A stretch of 64,000 bases of DNA from Intoshia linei (GCA_001642005.1 LWCA01000009.1:31278-95277), one strand, 5' to 3'. Counted from the first letter of the stretch, positions 37,601 through 48,772 are shown. Program-made: numbers and translations. Notes: generated by a model from the sequence alone, not told the origin.

Positions 37601-40011
37601 TCTTAGAATTATAATTATTATTAATTATTATTAGTGTAATTTTTTTTTGGGCAGTTCTACATGCATCAATAAACGAAAACTAGTCACTTTCAAATTGAAA
37701 AAATTACATATTTAATACCAAAACTACACACATATGTATAATATGTGACATAATAATACGTAATACACATATAAACAATATAAAGCAAATTTTTGTAGAT
37801 GTCGCTATTCAAATTATTATTATAATTATATTAACTCAATTATACTAATCTATAATGTTAGTAGAACGTATGCTCTAAAAAAAACTGTGTTCAAAAACTG
37901 ATAGCCTAATTAATATTATATAAAAATCAAAATAGAAGAATGTTTATGCTGACAAAATTCAATTACATTTAGATTTTTATTTAATATAATTTATAATATT
38001 TTGATTAAAAAATTTATCATTTATTGCAAATCAATGATATATTTGATAATATGATTCATGAAAACGTTTATATTATTAATGTTTTGTCTAATTGGTTTCA
38101 TAAAATTATTAATGATATTGTAATTTAGAATTCTACAGATTAAATTTATTATTATAAAGGTACATAATTTAGATAATATATAAAAACATTCTCAACCGAT
38201 GGTAGTATAAAAATAATCTATCGAAACTTTTTATAACCATATATAAATTTATAAATTTTCTCGAAATTTCTTTACAAAATTTTGCAAGTTCATACTGTTT
38301 TCGTAAAATTTTTTAAAATATTACTTCATCTACTACTTATTTACATGTGTGTTTTCATTGTTTTTTTAACATTGACGTTTATTCTAACTGTTTTAAATGT
38401 AAATAAAAAATGTGTTAAAATTAAAAAATGTATAATATTTGTTTCTGGATAAGCACACATCAAACAACATATTGAAAATGTAGTTTACATCACCTGAGAA
38501 ATACTCAAAACCATAAATGCAGATTATATTAATAACTAGCTTGACTATTATGTACTTCGTATAAACAGTATCCTAGCTGTGCCGAGGGCGTACTTTTTTA
38601 ATGATACCATATAAAATAAATTCAATAATAAAATCTTAATTAAAAATTTTACACTCACTATTATCAATCATTTAAAGGAGTGGTTCCTAAACTTGAATAT
38701 CACATTAACTTTTAATTTAATATGAATTATTCCACTTTATTGTATTTGGTTATCATTTTTGTAAAGCATTTTAAAAACAATCCAATTAATTTAATTTATT
38801 GAGGGAATGAGTGTATAATTTTAATAATAAAGTCAAAACAGGGTATCCTAACAATTGGCGTTTTGACTCTGAAGGACTCAAATTCTGAAACTAAAAAATA
38901 GATATAAACACGTTCTGGGGAAAACTATATTAGAAATTGGGTTTTTTTAAATTTTACGGCTGTCAATTTTTTAAATAAACGGTAACACCGTCACAGACAT
39001 TCAATTTTATATTAGTAAAGGATAATTTTTGTAAATACATAAATATTTTATATGATAACCTTAAAATGATATACATCTAATTTATTTTAGCGGCCATTAA
39101 TTATCCTGACCGTATAAAAGAGTTAGAAATACTATTGATTCATTACCCATTTAAATGGAACGTTAGCAATGAAATCGCTTTAAACGACATATACATGTAC
39201 GGGAAAAAGTTGATAGACCACACAGAATCTTACAATTGGAGTATTTTAACAATATTACATAAATGGTACAATTTAATTGAAATGACACAATCCAATTTTG
39301 AAAAAAGCTATGTAAATTATGTGAAAGAACCATATAAGGTACACAAAAAATAATATAATATAACATGTAATTTAGTTATGGTCGCAGTATCCAATTAATA
39401 GTGATAAACCAGGATTAAGCAATTATTTACCTTCTGCGGGTGGATTTATTCAGTCATTATTATTTGGATACGCTGGTATACACTTGAATGACGATAATTT
39501 GGAATGCATTAACCCAAGTCTTCCCATTGATTCACAACAAATGAAAGTCCGAGCAAATTATTTGGGTTGGAAATTAGATTTTACCTTTACTCAAGAATAT
39601 ATTGAACTGAAAGTTAATAAATCTAGCAATAATCAATTACAAATTAATTATTTCAAGGATAGTTATATTAACCAAAAAGATTCTTCGTCTGATATCAATT
39701 ATGATAACGAATATGAAAATATACCAGTGACTGATGGATCCAAAGATTCTCAAAACATTTATGATGAAAATGATTTCTTAGAGGAGGGATTTAATATCAA
39801 ATTTAATATGAAGACTTTCAAAAAATTCAAAATTTATTCACCACAAGGCGCCATGTGCGAATCACCTCAAATTTATGCGAATCTTCCATGTTCATACGAT
39901 TACGTTGAAATGAAGTATGAAGATATTTGGAGAATTTGTTCATCCACTTTTAAGTGTCTTCTTAATCCCATTGTGTATTTTGTTCTTATTACTTTATACT
40001 TTGTATTGTAA
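34697..40011 (+). CDS. PGGHG: PGGHG/ATHL1-like glycosidase homologue, probable pseudoenzyme
   Basis: Glycoside hydrolase 65-type protein. The human member removes glucose from glucosyl-galactosyl-hydroxylysine of collagen. The ATG at 34697 opens a signal peptide (ITFFIIVFYFKSLILAQ). Then come PILANGYIGGPMYGKW, KTRIPSLLM, KKTYAHRKLTRL, SFDQALNYLEGDI and AWDTIWENG, the (alpha/alpha) barrel with SWKNDLMILPALSMLQPEMA, GPDETTTDQNLVNGYTN, KEPYKLWSQYP and SAGGFIQSLLFGYAG, and a C-terminal hydrophobic segment (NPIVYFVLITLYFVL), possibly a membrane or GPI signal. Aligned from memory to human PGGHG, the acids D301 and E574 read K and Q; only E430 (GPDE) is kept, suggesting loss of activity. The introns are 35-48 nt, except 36656-39090. 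The gene is convergent with the receptor gene ending at 40053. Confidence 0.82.
36800..36870. repeat. Microsatellite plus dispersed repeat end (family R3)
   Basis: (CAGA)n/(CACAAA)n followed by GCGTAGCATATTATATAAGTTAGGATA. The latter phrase recurs at about 48506-48533 and, inverted, at 57097-57130 and 62845-62875, usually beside a GT-rich tract. That is typical of one end of a dispersed element. Confidence 0.6.
37160..38790. mobile_element. Transposon-like unit with long inverted arms
   Basis: Arms of roughly 240 bp (37160-37412 and 38555-38790) are imperfect inverted repeats. Examples are AAGTTTAGGCACCACTTC against the reverse complement of AGTGGTTCCTAAACTT, TTGATAATAGTGA in both, and CTGCCCTCGGCAGAACTA / TGTTTGTACGAAGTA against TACTTCGTATAAACAG / GTGCCGAGGGCGTAC. 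About 1.1 kb of AT-rich DNA without a frame separates them. AGTGGTTCCTAAAC resembles hAT ends. Confidence 0.55.
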
Positions 40012-40052
40012 TTTTTATTAATCAAATAAAATATTTAAATGTTAAGATTTTA

Positions 40053-43000
40053 TTATAGTTGGGCTATAAAATTGTTCCTTGGTACATAGTAATAAGATAT
40101 GTATATTATGATAAATAATCCATATGCTATAGGGTAAATTATTCGGCAGACTTTGTCCAACATTAATGGCGAATTTTTGAAACAACTAAGGCAACCCAAT
40201 GTGTCATCATTATCTCGAATGACTATTGTATCCTAAATTATAATTGAAAAAATACATTATCATAAATCATTTATCATTAAACCATATGGATGTTGTTCAT
40301 CTTGATATCCTTATCCACCAATCGCACTATACTGTTTTGAATAGCAAATTCAATAAGCATCAGTGTAACGAAAACAAAAGTGGCAACACACCACACATCG
40401 ACAGCTTTAATGTATGGTACGGGAGGTAGACCAGAAGCTGAAACAATGTTTTGTGTGAGGGCGGTCAAAACAGCTATAGTTCCGAGGCCACATCTAGCTG
40501 GTACAGCTTTTGGATGAATGACTAAAATTATCATAAACTTATTTCCACATTAAACGTACACAAACCAACATAAGTTACCAGTACAATTAAAAAGGACGGA
40601 ACATAAATTCTCATAATATAATAGTTTAAATCTCTAATGTACGTAATTGTTAATTTGAGACATGGAAATTGGCCTACAATTATTTTAATTATAAAAATGT
40701 ATCTAATTTACAAAACCTGTTGCATAAACAGATTCATCGAGACACGTCGAAATGTTGTGGCTGTAAATGTTGAATTGATTCATGCTAACAGAATGGTCCA
40801 TTGTAAAAGAAGATTTATTTTTCCACAAAAACATCAAATGATCCGTTGTAAGTCCATCTTAATGGTGTATAAAGATAAATAATATAATACAGCTTTCGAT
40901 CCGAAATGAACAAGTTTGCCAATCCATTGGGTAGTAGTGGAAATCAAATGGACATGTTATATGAAACGTAAATCTGAAATCAAATATGTATCATATTATA
41001 TTATTTTAAATATAATTATATTTTTGAGTTTATGTATAATTTAAAATTCAGTTTACCCTGAATCACTACCGTGGAGTGGGGGGGCAAGGCAAGTTCCCAA
41101 AGTGGCCCACAGGAAATTCTAGGTGATTCTACAAGAAAAATTTTAAATAAAATAAAATTAGAATATTATGCATTATTGTTCATTTATTATTATTATTATT
41201 AGTGAACGTAAACATCATTTTATGAAACTGAATTAAAATTTTACGGAATAACGTACGTTAAATTTAACCTATGTAACGATTTCACTTAGTTACTTGGTTG
41301 GATAGTAGTTCCCAGAGCCGAACCTAGCAAGCTCGTGGTCACCACTAAAATACAAACTAGGCTCTTATAAAATTTCGCAAACGTTTTGTAGTGTCACCTC
41401 TGTAAGGCTTTTGAGTTGTTATTTTAACTTATCACAGGGTGGTCCAAAGCATGACCCGCGAAATTGTTTAATATTATATTTTAAAAAACATAAATTTACT
41501 AAATATTTATGTGGAATTTCTAACTAGATTTGCTGATTTAGATTCTATTAAACCTAAATTGAAGCTTTTTAATAATTTTATGGATTACGACATTATAAAC
41601 ATATCAAACAATATGCAATTAGAGTTAAATGAATTGCAATCAGACTCTAATTTTATAATTTAAAAAAAAAATTTATTTCTAAATAAAAAACAAAAAAATC
41701 TGATAAAATGACCCTTTGTGAAACGGTGTATAGCTCGTTTTCAATTTTTAACTGGGCACACATAAACTTTGCTAGGACGGAAAAATACGATAGGGCGCAC
41801 CGTTTGAAAAAATTGGTTTACCGAAACATCATAATTACTACACTACCTAGCATTAATTTAAATTTTTTAGAAATAATTATGACTTTGTGTACTAATTATT
41901 CTCAACTTCTTACTTTTTGGACCTTTTGTATTATGATAACTTAATAAAATTTAATTTATATTTTTAATATGTAATATTCATATCACGATACTCGTAGTAA
42001 TTTTCTGATTAATCTGTAAAGATAGTCTTATACTTGCCTTTGGGCATATTTTTTGCGAAATTAGTAACATTTATTATTTGGTCAGAGTATTTACTCGCCA
42101 TGTGTTTGGACCACTATGACTTATGATATTTAAGAATTTTTAAATGCTCAATTTAGTAAATTGATGTCTCATTTTAAAAAAAATTTCGTCGAGGTCCCTC
42201 TTCGGAGCATCTCGAATACAGTAGGGTCGGAACTAGTAGTTCTCCATAAGGGTTGGTATTGAAATTAATAATTTTTATAATTTGACCATGAAGATTTAAT
42301 GGGGAATATATAATAAAAACATAAAAGTGTTACATTAGTGGCGTTTTCAGGATTAAAGCGATTTTTTAAAAAATGACGTGGTCTACATACATTTTTTTGA
42401 CAAGTGGTCTATGGTTGATAAAGTTTGGGAATCACTGAACTAGGGCTATATGGCACGGGTCTACACTCATGAGGGCTTAATATTTTAATTTTATTAATAG
42501 ATAATGTTGGAAATTTTCTTACATGTGTCACAATTATAATGACCAATGCGATTTCCAACTGTTATTTTTAAAAATTTTTCTCACAACTAATTCATAGAAA
42601 ATGTTTATTTAAAAAAATTAATTGTTTCTTTTATCAAAAAATATTTATCGATTACCAGCACTAGTCTATACCGACTGTATACATTGTTGCAACCCCTGCT
42701 TTATATTGCAAAACTTTAAATATTCTATATTTAGTGCATCTGCAAATTTTATTGATTTTGGGTTTTATCAGATTTATATTCTGTAAATGAGGGTTCACGA
42801 TAAAAAAAATGTATACACCCCTGATATGATGCATATAAGTCTGTTTCAGATATTTTTGAGAGAATAATAATAGAATCTTCAAATTCCCCAACGTTCATGT
42901 GAAAAAATTAATATTATAATATTCCACCGAAAACCATATATCTTAAAATAAAATTAAATAATTATGAATTATTATATAATGACTTCATTATCTTTGCTAG

Positions 43001-43612
43001 AAGATTACCGTGATGATAGTAAAACATCTCCGTTTCTTTTAATTCTCCTATAAAAATAAATAGACTGCATAAAAATGTTTATATTACATCAATTCATTAG
43101 CTAAGTTAAAAATATAAACAATAAAATATAAATTACCTGTTGGTAATTTATGTAAATAGCTAGTTCTTTCCTGTGGTAGAAATACATCAGGTTGCCATAA
43201 ATATTTTATTGAAGATGGACTTAGAACTAAAGGTAATTCTGATTCATCTGCTGTGTATGCTAAACGAGGATCATTCCAATATCTAATAAAAATAAAAATT
43301 TCTATATTTAAGTCCCACCTTCGTAAATAAACAGTGATTCCGTACATCTAAAATCAATTAAATATATATACAAAAATAAAAACTCTCTTAAGTTCATTAA
43401 AACTGTGTAAAGCCACTACGTATAAACCAAATGACGCATTTATAGGTTTTCCTGTAATTATACTCGGAGATATCATATGATTATTCGATTTGGATAAAGA
43501 CTCTATCATTTCCACCCTATATATAAATTTTATTCTTTTTAATTTACAACCTTTCGCTCGGTGACAGAGCCCAAGCTATCTTTAAAAAAAAAAGAAATAA
43601 AAAAATGTTCAT
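40053..43612 (-). CDS. Cys-loop ligand-gated anion channel subunit (GlyR/GluCl-like)
   Basis: Pentameric neurotransmitter-gated channel subunit. The ATG at 43612 opens a signal peptide (MNIFLFLFFLKIAWA). The ectodomain has YGITVYLRRYWNDPRLAY, WQPDVFLPQERTSYLHKL, MRIKRNGDVLLSSRF, the 13-residue Cys-loop CPFDFHYYPMDWQTC and a second Cys pair (STCLDESVYATGQFPC) as in glycine and glutamate-chloride receptors. The M1 stretch YVPSFLIVL is followed by the anion-selective PAR motif before M2 (KAVPARCGLGT), then YIKAVDVWCVATFVF (M3), a cytoplasmic loop of only about 30 residues, and M4 (IIYPIAYGLFIIIYIS) in a last exon at 40053-40234. A 13-nt micro-exon (43088-43100) is needed for the frame. An intron of about 2 kb (about 41000-43010) holds hAT debris. 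The ligand cannot be told from sequence alone. Confidence 0.88.
41000..43010. other. 2-kb receptor intron with hAT debris
   Basis: Lies between the SSR exon and the Cys-loop exon, which join in phase. It contains the hAT transposase relic at about 41436-41650, a hAT-like end (AAAGTTTGGGAATCACTG near 42417) and GC-rich patches at 41060-41130 and 42190-42250. No receptor exon lies inside. Confidence 0.5.
41436..41650 (+). pseudogene. hAT transposase relic, second copy
   Basis: CAGGGTGG...ACCCGCGAAA at 41436 matches the reverse complement of about 14690-14830. The frame reads LTRFADLDSIKPKLKLFNNF then NMQLELNELQSDS, fitting the RF-x-DF ... LQ-x-EL-x-x-LQ-x-D segment of GTF2IRD2/ZBED-type hAT transposases. 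It stops at once after this, so it is a dead fragment. Confidence 0.55.
43088..43100 (-). other. 13-nt micro-exon of the receptor gene
   Basis: CTAATGAATTGAT is flanked by a TTTTTAACTTAG acceptor (36-nt upstream intron) and a GTAATATAAA donor (40-nt downstream intron). Only with this exon do the flanking exons share a frame, giving PTANELMRIKRNGDVLL, the conserved N-x-L-x-RI-x-x-(N)GDVL stretch of Cys-loop receptors. Skipping it leads to a stop in the next exon. Confidence 0.75.
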
Positions 43613-43751
43613 AATTCAAGTATATTAAAAATTAAATAATATCATTAGACACAATTACAGTATTCCAATATAATAATCCTATTAACAATGTTTAATAATA
43701 TTAAGATGATATTTAATATTGGGTAGTCTAATATCAAGGTCAGGAAAAAAA

Positions 43752-44313
43752 TTATAAAATTTTATTAAGATTGTTATGAAACAAACGTAAATGTACAGCA
43801 CATATTTTCCTTATTTCAGGTTTGGATGTAATTGACGTTCCGTTTTTGTTCAAATCATTGTCTTCGTGAATAGATACATTTTCTAGTTCTAATTTTGGTT
43901 TTTTATAGACAATATCAATATCTAAAGGTGAAATTTTTTTAGGACTATTTGATATTTTTGGCAGGTTTGAATTTTTATCTGTATTATTTTCTTCTATATC
44001 GCTTTCATTGGTGTAAAATACATATTCATTGTTGGTCATAACGTCTAGTTCCAAAAAGTGATAACTTTCTTTTTGCAGTTGATTTGCTACATTGATAGCC
44101 GTGGGGATTGCTTTTCCTAAGGTTAAAATGACATATAAAACATATTTTCAAACCTAAAGCGTGAATATATAATATATCCTTATTTTTTTCCAGCTTTTTT
44201 CTACATCTATTTAACGCTGACAAGTAATTTGATTTTCCACTGATATATATATCGTATTGTGTACAAAACCGACGATATGGTTTAGTCGTTCTTATGCAAG
44301 TTATTTTCTCCAT
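43752..44313 (-). CDS. POP7: RNase P/MRP subunit POP7 (Rpp20), Alba family
   Basis: Nuclear RNase P and RNase MRP protein that binds RNA with POP6/Rpp25. Two exons (44313-44154, 44116-43752) join over a 37-nt intron to 174 aa. The Alba core is visible as DIYISGKSNYLSALNRCRKK, YIHALGKAIPTAINVANQLQ and, at the end, ICAVHLRLF, matching the family's IH-x-LG-x-AI-x-x-AI-x-x-A and I-x-VR/RVF strands. Between the last two strands is an extra segment of about 60 residues, acidic and Asn/Ser/Lys-rich (about residues 95-155), that lengthens the protein beyond the about 140 aa usual for the family. It lies 139 bp upstream of the receptor ATG on the same strand. Confidence 0.82.
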
Positions 44314-46550
44314 TTATAATAAAAGTAAATTTATATTAAGCTAGGCAACTAATATCATCAATTTTAAAATATTTATTTAAATCCATGGCGATATCAATAA
44401 TCCAAAATATAATTATTTTTGTTGATTTTAGGTTTAATGATGACGAAACTTTCATCGTGATAATTTGAATCTAATAATTATTATACCATTCAATTAAATA
44501 TCGAGATTATGGCTTATGATTTAATAATTCATAATGGTTTTCTAATCTTGTAACAAGATTAACAAGAGAATCTAGTTTTATTAAATGCTTGTTTAAAATA
44601 TTTATGAATGTACTGTAACGAGGTTACAGAGTTCGTGTTCATATTCAATGCTTTTATAAATATCTCTTTGTGGCCGGTAAAGATAGATAAAACAATGTAA
44701 GATTAGTTAAGTCGTTCGAAGGCATTATCTATGAACTATTCCGTATAATTTTAGGGAAATTATTGAATACCAGTTATCTATTTATATGTAGCACATATTA
44801 GATGAATAACTAAAAAAATAATGCTATTTTGTTTTAAAATTTAAATTGGAAGCCTAGACAGCTAAATACCAAGTATTAATAAAGATACAAAGTAAATATA
44901 TTACAATAAATTATAATAATTGAAACTTCAAAAATGAAAACAGCAATATTTATAACGATGTTTATGTGTATGACAAATGTGGCATTCGGTACCCATTAAT
45001 TATCTAAATACAATAAGTTTAGGTCATTTATGGTTCAGTAATACTTTTAATTAAATTTATTTCATATTCATTTATTTTGAAAGATAGAAATATTTTATTA
45101 ATTTTTAATCTTTCAGAAAATTTGGGTAATTTGAATTTATATAATTTAGATCCTTAACACAAGGGTGGTTAACAATGACGCATTATATGTATTCCTTTGA
45201 TCACCTTTGTTGTATTAAAATTTTAAAAGTGAAAATAAAACTATAAAAATCTGCTTAGTGGGTAAATAATAAATATGAGCATTATAAAATTAAAATAGAA
45301 AATGACATAATTTTAATTTATTTAGAATTGATTGGTAATTATTGTGGTTTTTTTTCTATAACAATAAATTTAGATAGTAATTGATTTGGATTATAAAAAC
45401 ATTTATACTTTTGCGTCGGACTGTATTGATGTGACGCAAAACTTTATGATTATTTTCATTAAAAGATAATTTATTTTCAATATGCGAAAAAAACTTTAAA
45501 ATCAAATAATATGAAATGATTTTAATTTATAATTAATACACGAAATCGGAAAATTACATCAACACAATCCAAATTGCTTTATGTATCACTAATTAACTTA
45601 TATACATATTATATTTTAGCAAAGATGATAGGTATATATGTATTTAGTTTTCAGTAATTTAGCCATCAACTAAAATTATTGCAAAAATCAGACCAGAAAA
45701 TGTTTTAATTCTGTTATATTCGTAGGTTGATCAGTTTTTTAGTCTTAAATTTGGTTTGTGGGAACAAATTCATTATATATAAAATTTGCAGTTATAAAAA
45801 CATTAAATTTATGTATTAATCTACATATGATCCATTCTCTGTCATAAAAACCATACATTTAAATTGTATTGCTACCATATTTCTTTTTACGTTGTTAGTT
45901 TGAATCGCATATTTTCATGATATTACAAAACTATTATAAAAAATTTAATATTAAAGCTCTATTAAGAAATTCTGACTTAAAAAATAAAATTTTCTATATT
46001 TTAAATACATTCTCAAAAGGAATGCATCATAACTACGCCAATGTTGACTAAAAAAATAATAACAGTGTATGGTAATGTTGAGAAAATTAAACTATATCGG
46101 ATGTGCCTAATTTATATGAATTTTTAATTGATTGACTCCATAAAAAAATAATTACCTAGTTGTTTTTAGGATGATTAATGTTTGATATCCGCAAATTATT
46201 ATGAAAAATATTTTAAAAGAAACGAATAACTATTAATAATATCTTAGCTAACAGACTGAGTATACTTTTAATTTTAATATATAATTATGTATTATAATAC
46301 TATTTCATGGTGCCGTAAATTTATTATAATTTGATATTAACTACAGTTGGTAAATTAACATTGTTTTATTATTAATATATATGTATAATTAGCTCCGATG
46401 TATAGTAATTTTTTTAATTATATTATATTGATTTAATATAAAAATATGCACGGTTAAGACAGATTAGTCGGTCACAAGGCTAAGAGTCTTAAATTTACTT
46501 AATTTTAAATAAATGCCCTATTTATGAATGGATATCAAATATATATATAT
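44314..46550. other. Intergenic; only a doubtful small peptide gene
   Basis: Strongly AT-rich. Apart from the short signal-peptide ORF at 44934-45157 and a small GACGCAAA/TTTGCGTC hairpin near 45414-45441, I see nothing that supports a gene. Confidence 0.4.
44934..45157 (+). CDS. Possible 31-aa secreted peptide
   Basis: Exon 44934-44988 encodes a textbook signal peptide (MKTAIFITMFMCMTNVAF) and ends at a GT donor. After a 128-nt intron ending TTTCAG, exon 45117-45157 continues in phase with ENLGNLNLYNLDP and a stop. The intron is longer than the genome norm, and the mature part is only about 13 residues. This may be a neuropeptide-like or chance product; support is limited to the signal sequence and matching splice sites. 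Confidence 0.25.
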
Positions 46551-48323
46551 TAGGGCTGTTCAAAAAAAAATCCATGGTCACACCATATACTTCAAAGTGT
46601 GTAATAACGTATGTGCCTATTAAAAATGGTCAATTTTTTAAAAATGTGTGCCCTAAATCAATTTATATCTTCAAAAGTATATATAAAATGTGAGGTTTAT
46701 TTTTAAATATCTCATCGGTAACTAGCGTAACAATTCTTTCTTACATTCATTTATTTATTTTATTTATTCGTTTATAAAAGTTTTATAATAATAAATAAGT
46801 TAAGTGATTTATCTCGATTGGCAACTGAAATTAATATGGCGAATCTTTGCAGATATGCATTGCAATGAAAATAATAGTTAATGGAACATTATCAACAATA
46901 TTTGATGTTGTGCAATCGATTATAACAATGTATGGTATCTCTTCAATAATAAAAATGGTCATATATAATACCACATCAACCAATACCGGAAAAAAATCAG
47001 GTGTTATAAAGAAAATGACAGATGTTATGTCTCATTTGATTTACCAACCATGTAAATTACATGTTCTGGATAGAATACTACAAATTTATCTCGCATTTAA
47101 ATTTCCGGTTAGCAGCATTGGACCCAATATATCCTTTAGTTTAGTTAAGATTCTCAAAATTAATTTATTTGCAGTGATTACCACATTATAAGGGAACAGG
47201 AATTGAAATTAAATATCCAAGGTGCAGTAGAAACGATTATTGAAAGTTATCTGGATTATGTGAGGCAGTAAAATATTTGTTTAATACTGGGGTGTATTAT
47301 ATTATTTCAATTAGAAAATTGGAACTTTTGTCTAAAGCTCGCTGGAATAATAAAGCCAACTATCTGTTAAAATATTATTTACTTAGTTCAGACAAATCTG
47401 CAGCTATAATTAATGCGTGCAAATTTGTTGTCGATTACTGGGCGCCTGCTTGGTTCACTTGTAGAAGACAAATTGAATTATTACGAAGAATACTGGAAGG
47501 TAAAACATTGGAATGCTTTAATCGATATTATATGTTGTCATCATATCCTATCAATGTGGATGTTACAAATAAAATTTGTGAGAAATCTCTGGGATATATA
47601 AAAAAATTTGTCGACCGTAATATTGTTGACATTGAAACAAAATTACTTTTAAATTTTAGCAAAATAAATATTAAAAATTATTGTTTCCATGATTTTTCGT
47701 AATTTTTTCAAGATAATAAAGTATTTTCGTTTTTTTCCCTGATTTTTATTAATTAACTAAATAGATACTAAACTGGAAGAAACTAATAATACAAAAAAAA
47801 CTACACTCAATTGCCTCGAATCTGCATAACATTTTACATATCGTCATACAAAAATTATAAAAATTAATCGATTAGAACACAGTTAAATTTTTTAGCTCGG
47901 CTTCTAGAGTTCATATTACTTTTTTTCATTAAAATGTGTTTAAAAAGTTAATAACTGAATTTCAACATGGGAAACTCAGATTTTCATATTTAAAATAAAT
48001 GTATCGTTATTATAAATGTTAGTATTTTTAAATTTCACTAATATTACAAAAACACCCTGTGAAGTTAAATATTGAATTTTTTATGTCCAAATTTGGTATA
48101 TGTCTTAGTGAGTCATACATTAATCATATCCATCTTTAAAAAAAAAAAGAAATGGCGCCAATTAAGAAAAAGGGGAAAAAGCGCGCGCATGTAAACCTTA
48201 AAATTCAAAAAGGGTACAGATTTTTTCTAAAATTTTATTTTTATGGGTTTTAAAGTACCCAATTCAAGGTAGGGGGGTGGATTTTTTTCGAATCGAAAAT
48301 TTTGTAAAAAATAAACAGCCCTA
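46551..48323. mobile_element. hAT transposon, 1.77 kb, with 8-bp target duplication
   Basis: The ends TAGGGCTGTT (46551-46560) and AACAGCCCTA (48314-48323) are perfect inverted repeats of the hAT form. They are flanked by ATATATAT and ATGTATAT, a near-perfect 8-bp duplication as expected for hAT. The body contains a broken transposase. CCACCCCCCTACC and a GCGCGCGC patch lie near the right end. Confidence 0.75.
46847..47702 (+). pseudogene. Broken hAT-like transposase
   Basis: The first open block (46847-47191) includes MVIYNTTSTNTGKKSGVI, the D-T-T-x-x-NTG-x-x-x-G phrase of a transposase group common in invertebrates, then PCKLHVLDRIL (Q/C-x-x-H-x-LDR-x-L). A frame change follows, and a second block (about 47277-47702) has FVVDYWAPAWFTCRR, RYYMLSSYPINVDV and KFVDRNIVDIETKLLL. 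At least one frameshift and stops near 47200-47270 break it. It lies inside the 46551-48323 element and is its likely former transposase. Confidence 0.65.
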
Positions 48324-48499
48324 ATGTATATGCTATCATATCTAATATGACTCTTTGCCATGCATCGATTGACCAACTACAGTAATCGGAGCAAAAACTT
48401 AAACGGTTAGAAATTTTTTTGCACATAAAGCCGGGGTCTTTGGCTAACTGCATAACATTTTATTCCATTTTTATTTATTTATCAAAAATATATATATAC

Positions 48500-48535
48500 A
48501 AAAATCGCGTAGCCTTTTATATAAGTTAGGATAAT
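48500..48535. repeat. Repeat R3 end fragment
   Basis: ATCGCGTAGCCTTTTATATAAGTTAGGATAA matches the dispersed R3 terminus at 36846 and the inverted copies at 57097 and 62845. The phrase is a remnant with no body attached. Confidence 0.5.
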
Positions 48536-48772
48536 AGGTTTTACGTGACGAAATGTATGTAGCTGAAGTTTGATACAAATTAACATTGACATATTATAAA
48601 ATTAATTTAGGTCAATTCACAAGGAAACACATTTATGGTACGTATATTCAAGTCACAAAAGTCAGGTTGATCCAGAAGTTAGATATCAGATAAATTATAA
48701 TTATCCAAAAATAAAGTTTAATTTGTAAACATATTTATTAGAACAACTTTATTGTAAATCGAAAGCATTGAA

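Larger units (their letters stand above)
36656..39090. other. 2.4-kb PGGHG intron with large inverted repeat
   Basis: The flanking exons join in phase (…IEKNQ and TAINYPDRIKEL). Inside are a CAGACA/CACAAA microsatellite (36800-36841), a copy of the ATATAAGTTAGGATA repeat (36846-36868) and a 1.6-kb inverted-repeat unit. No exon was seen within. Confidence 0.6.

Noticed and set aside
48250-48453. 67-codon minus frame near the right end of the hAT element
   Set aside because: It crosses the element border at 48323, so it cannot be an ancestral gene of either side.
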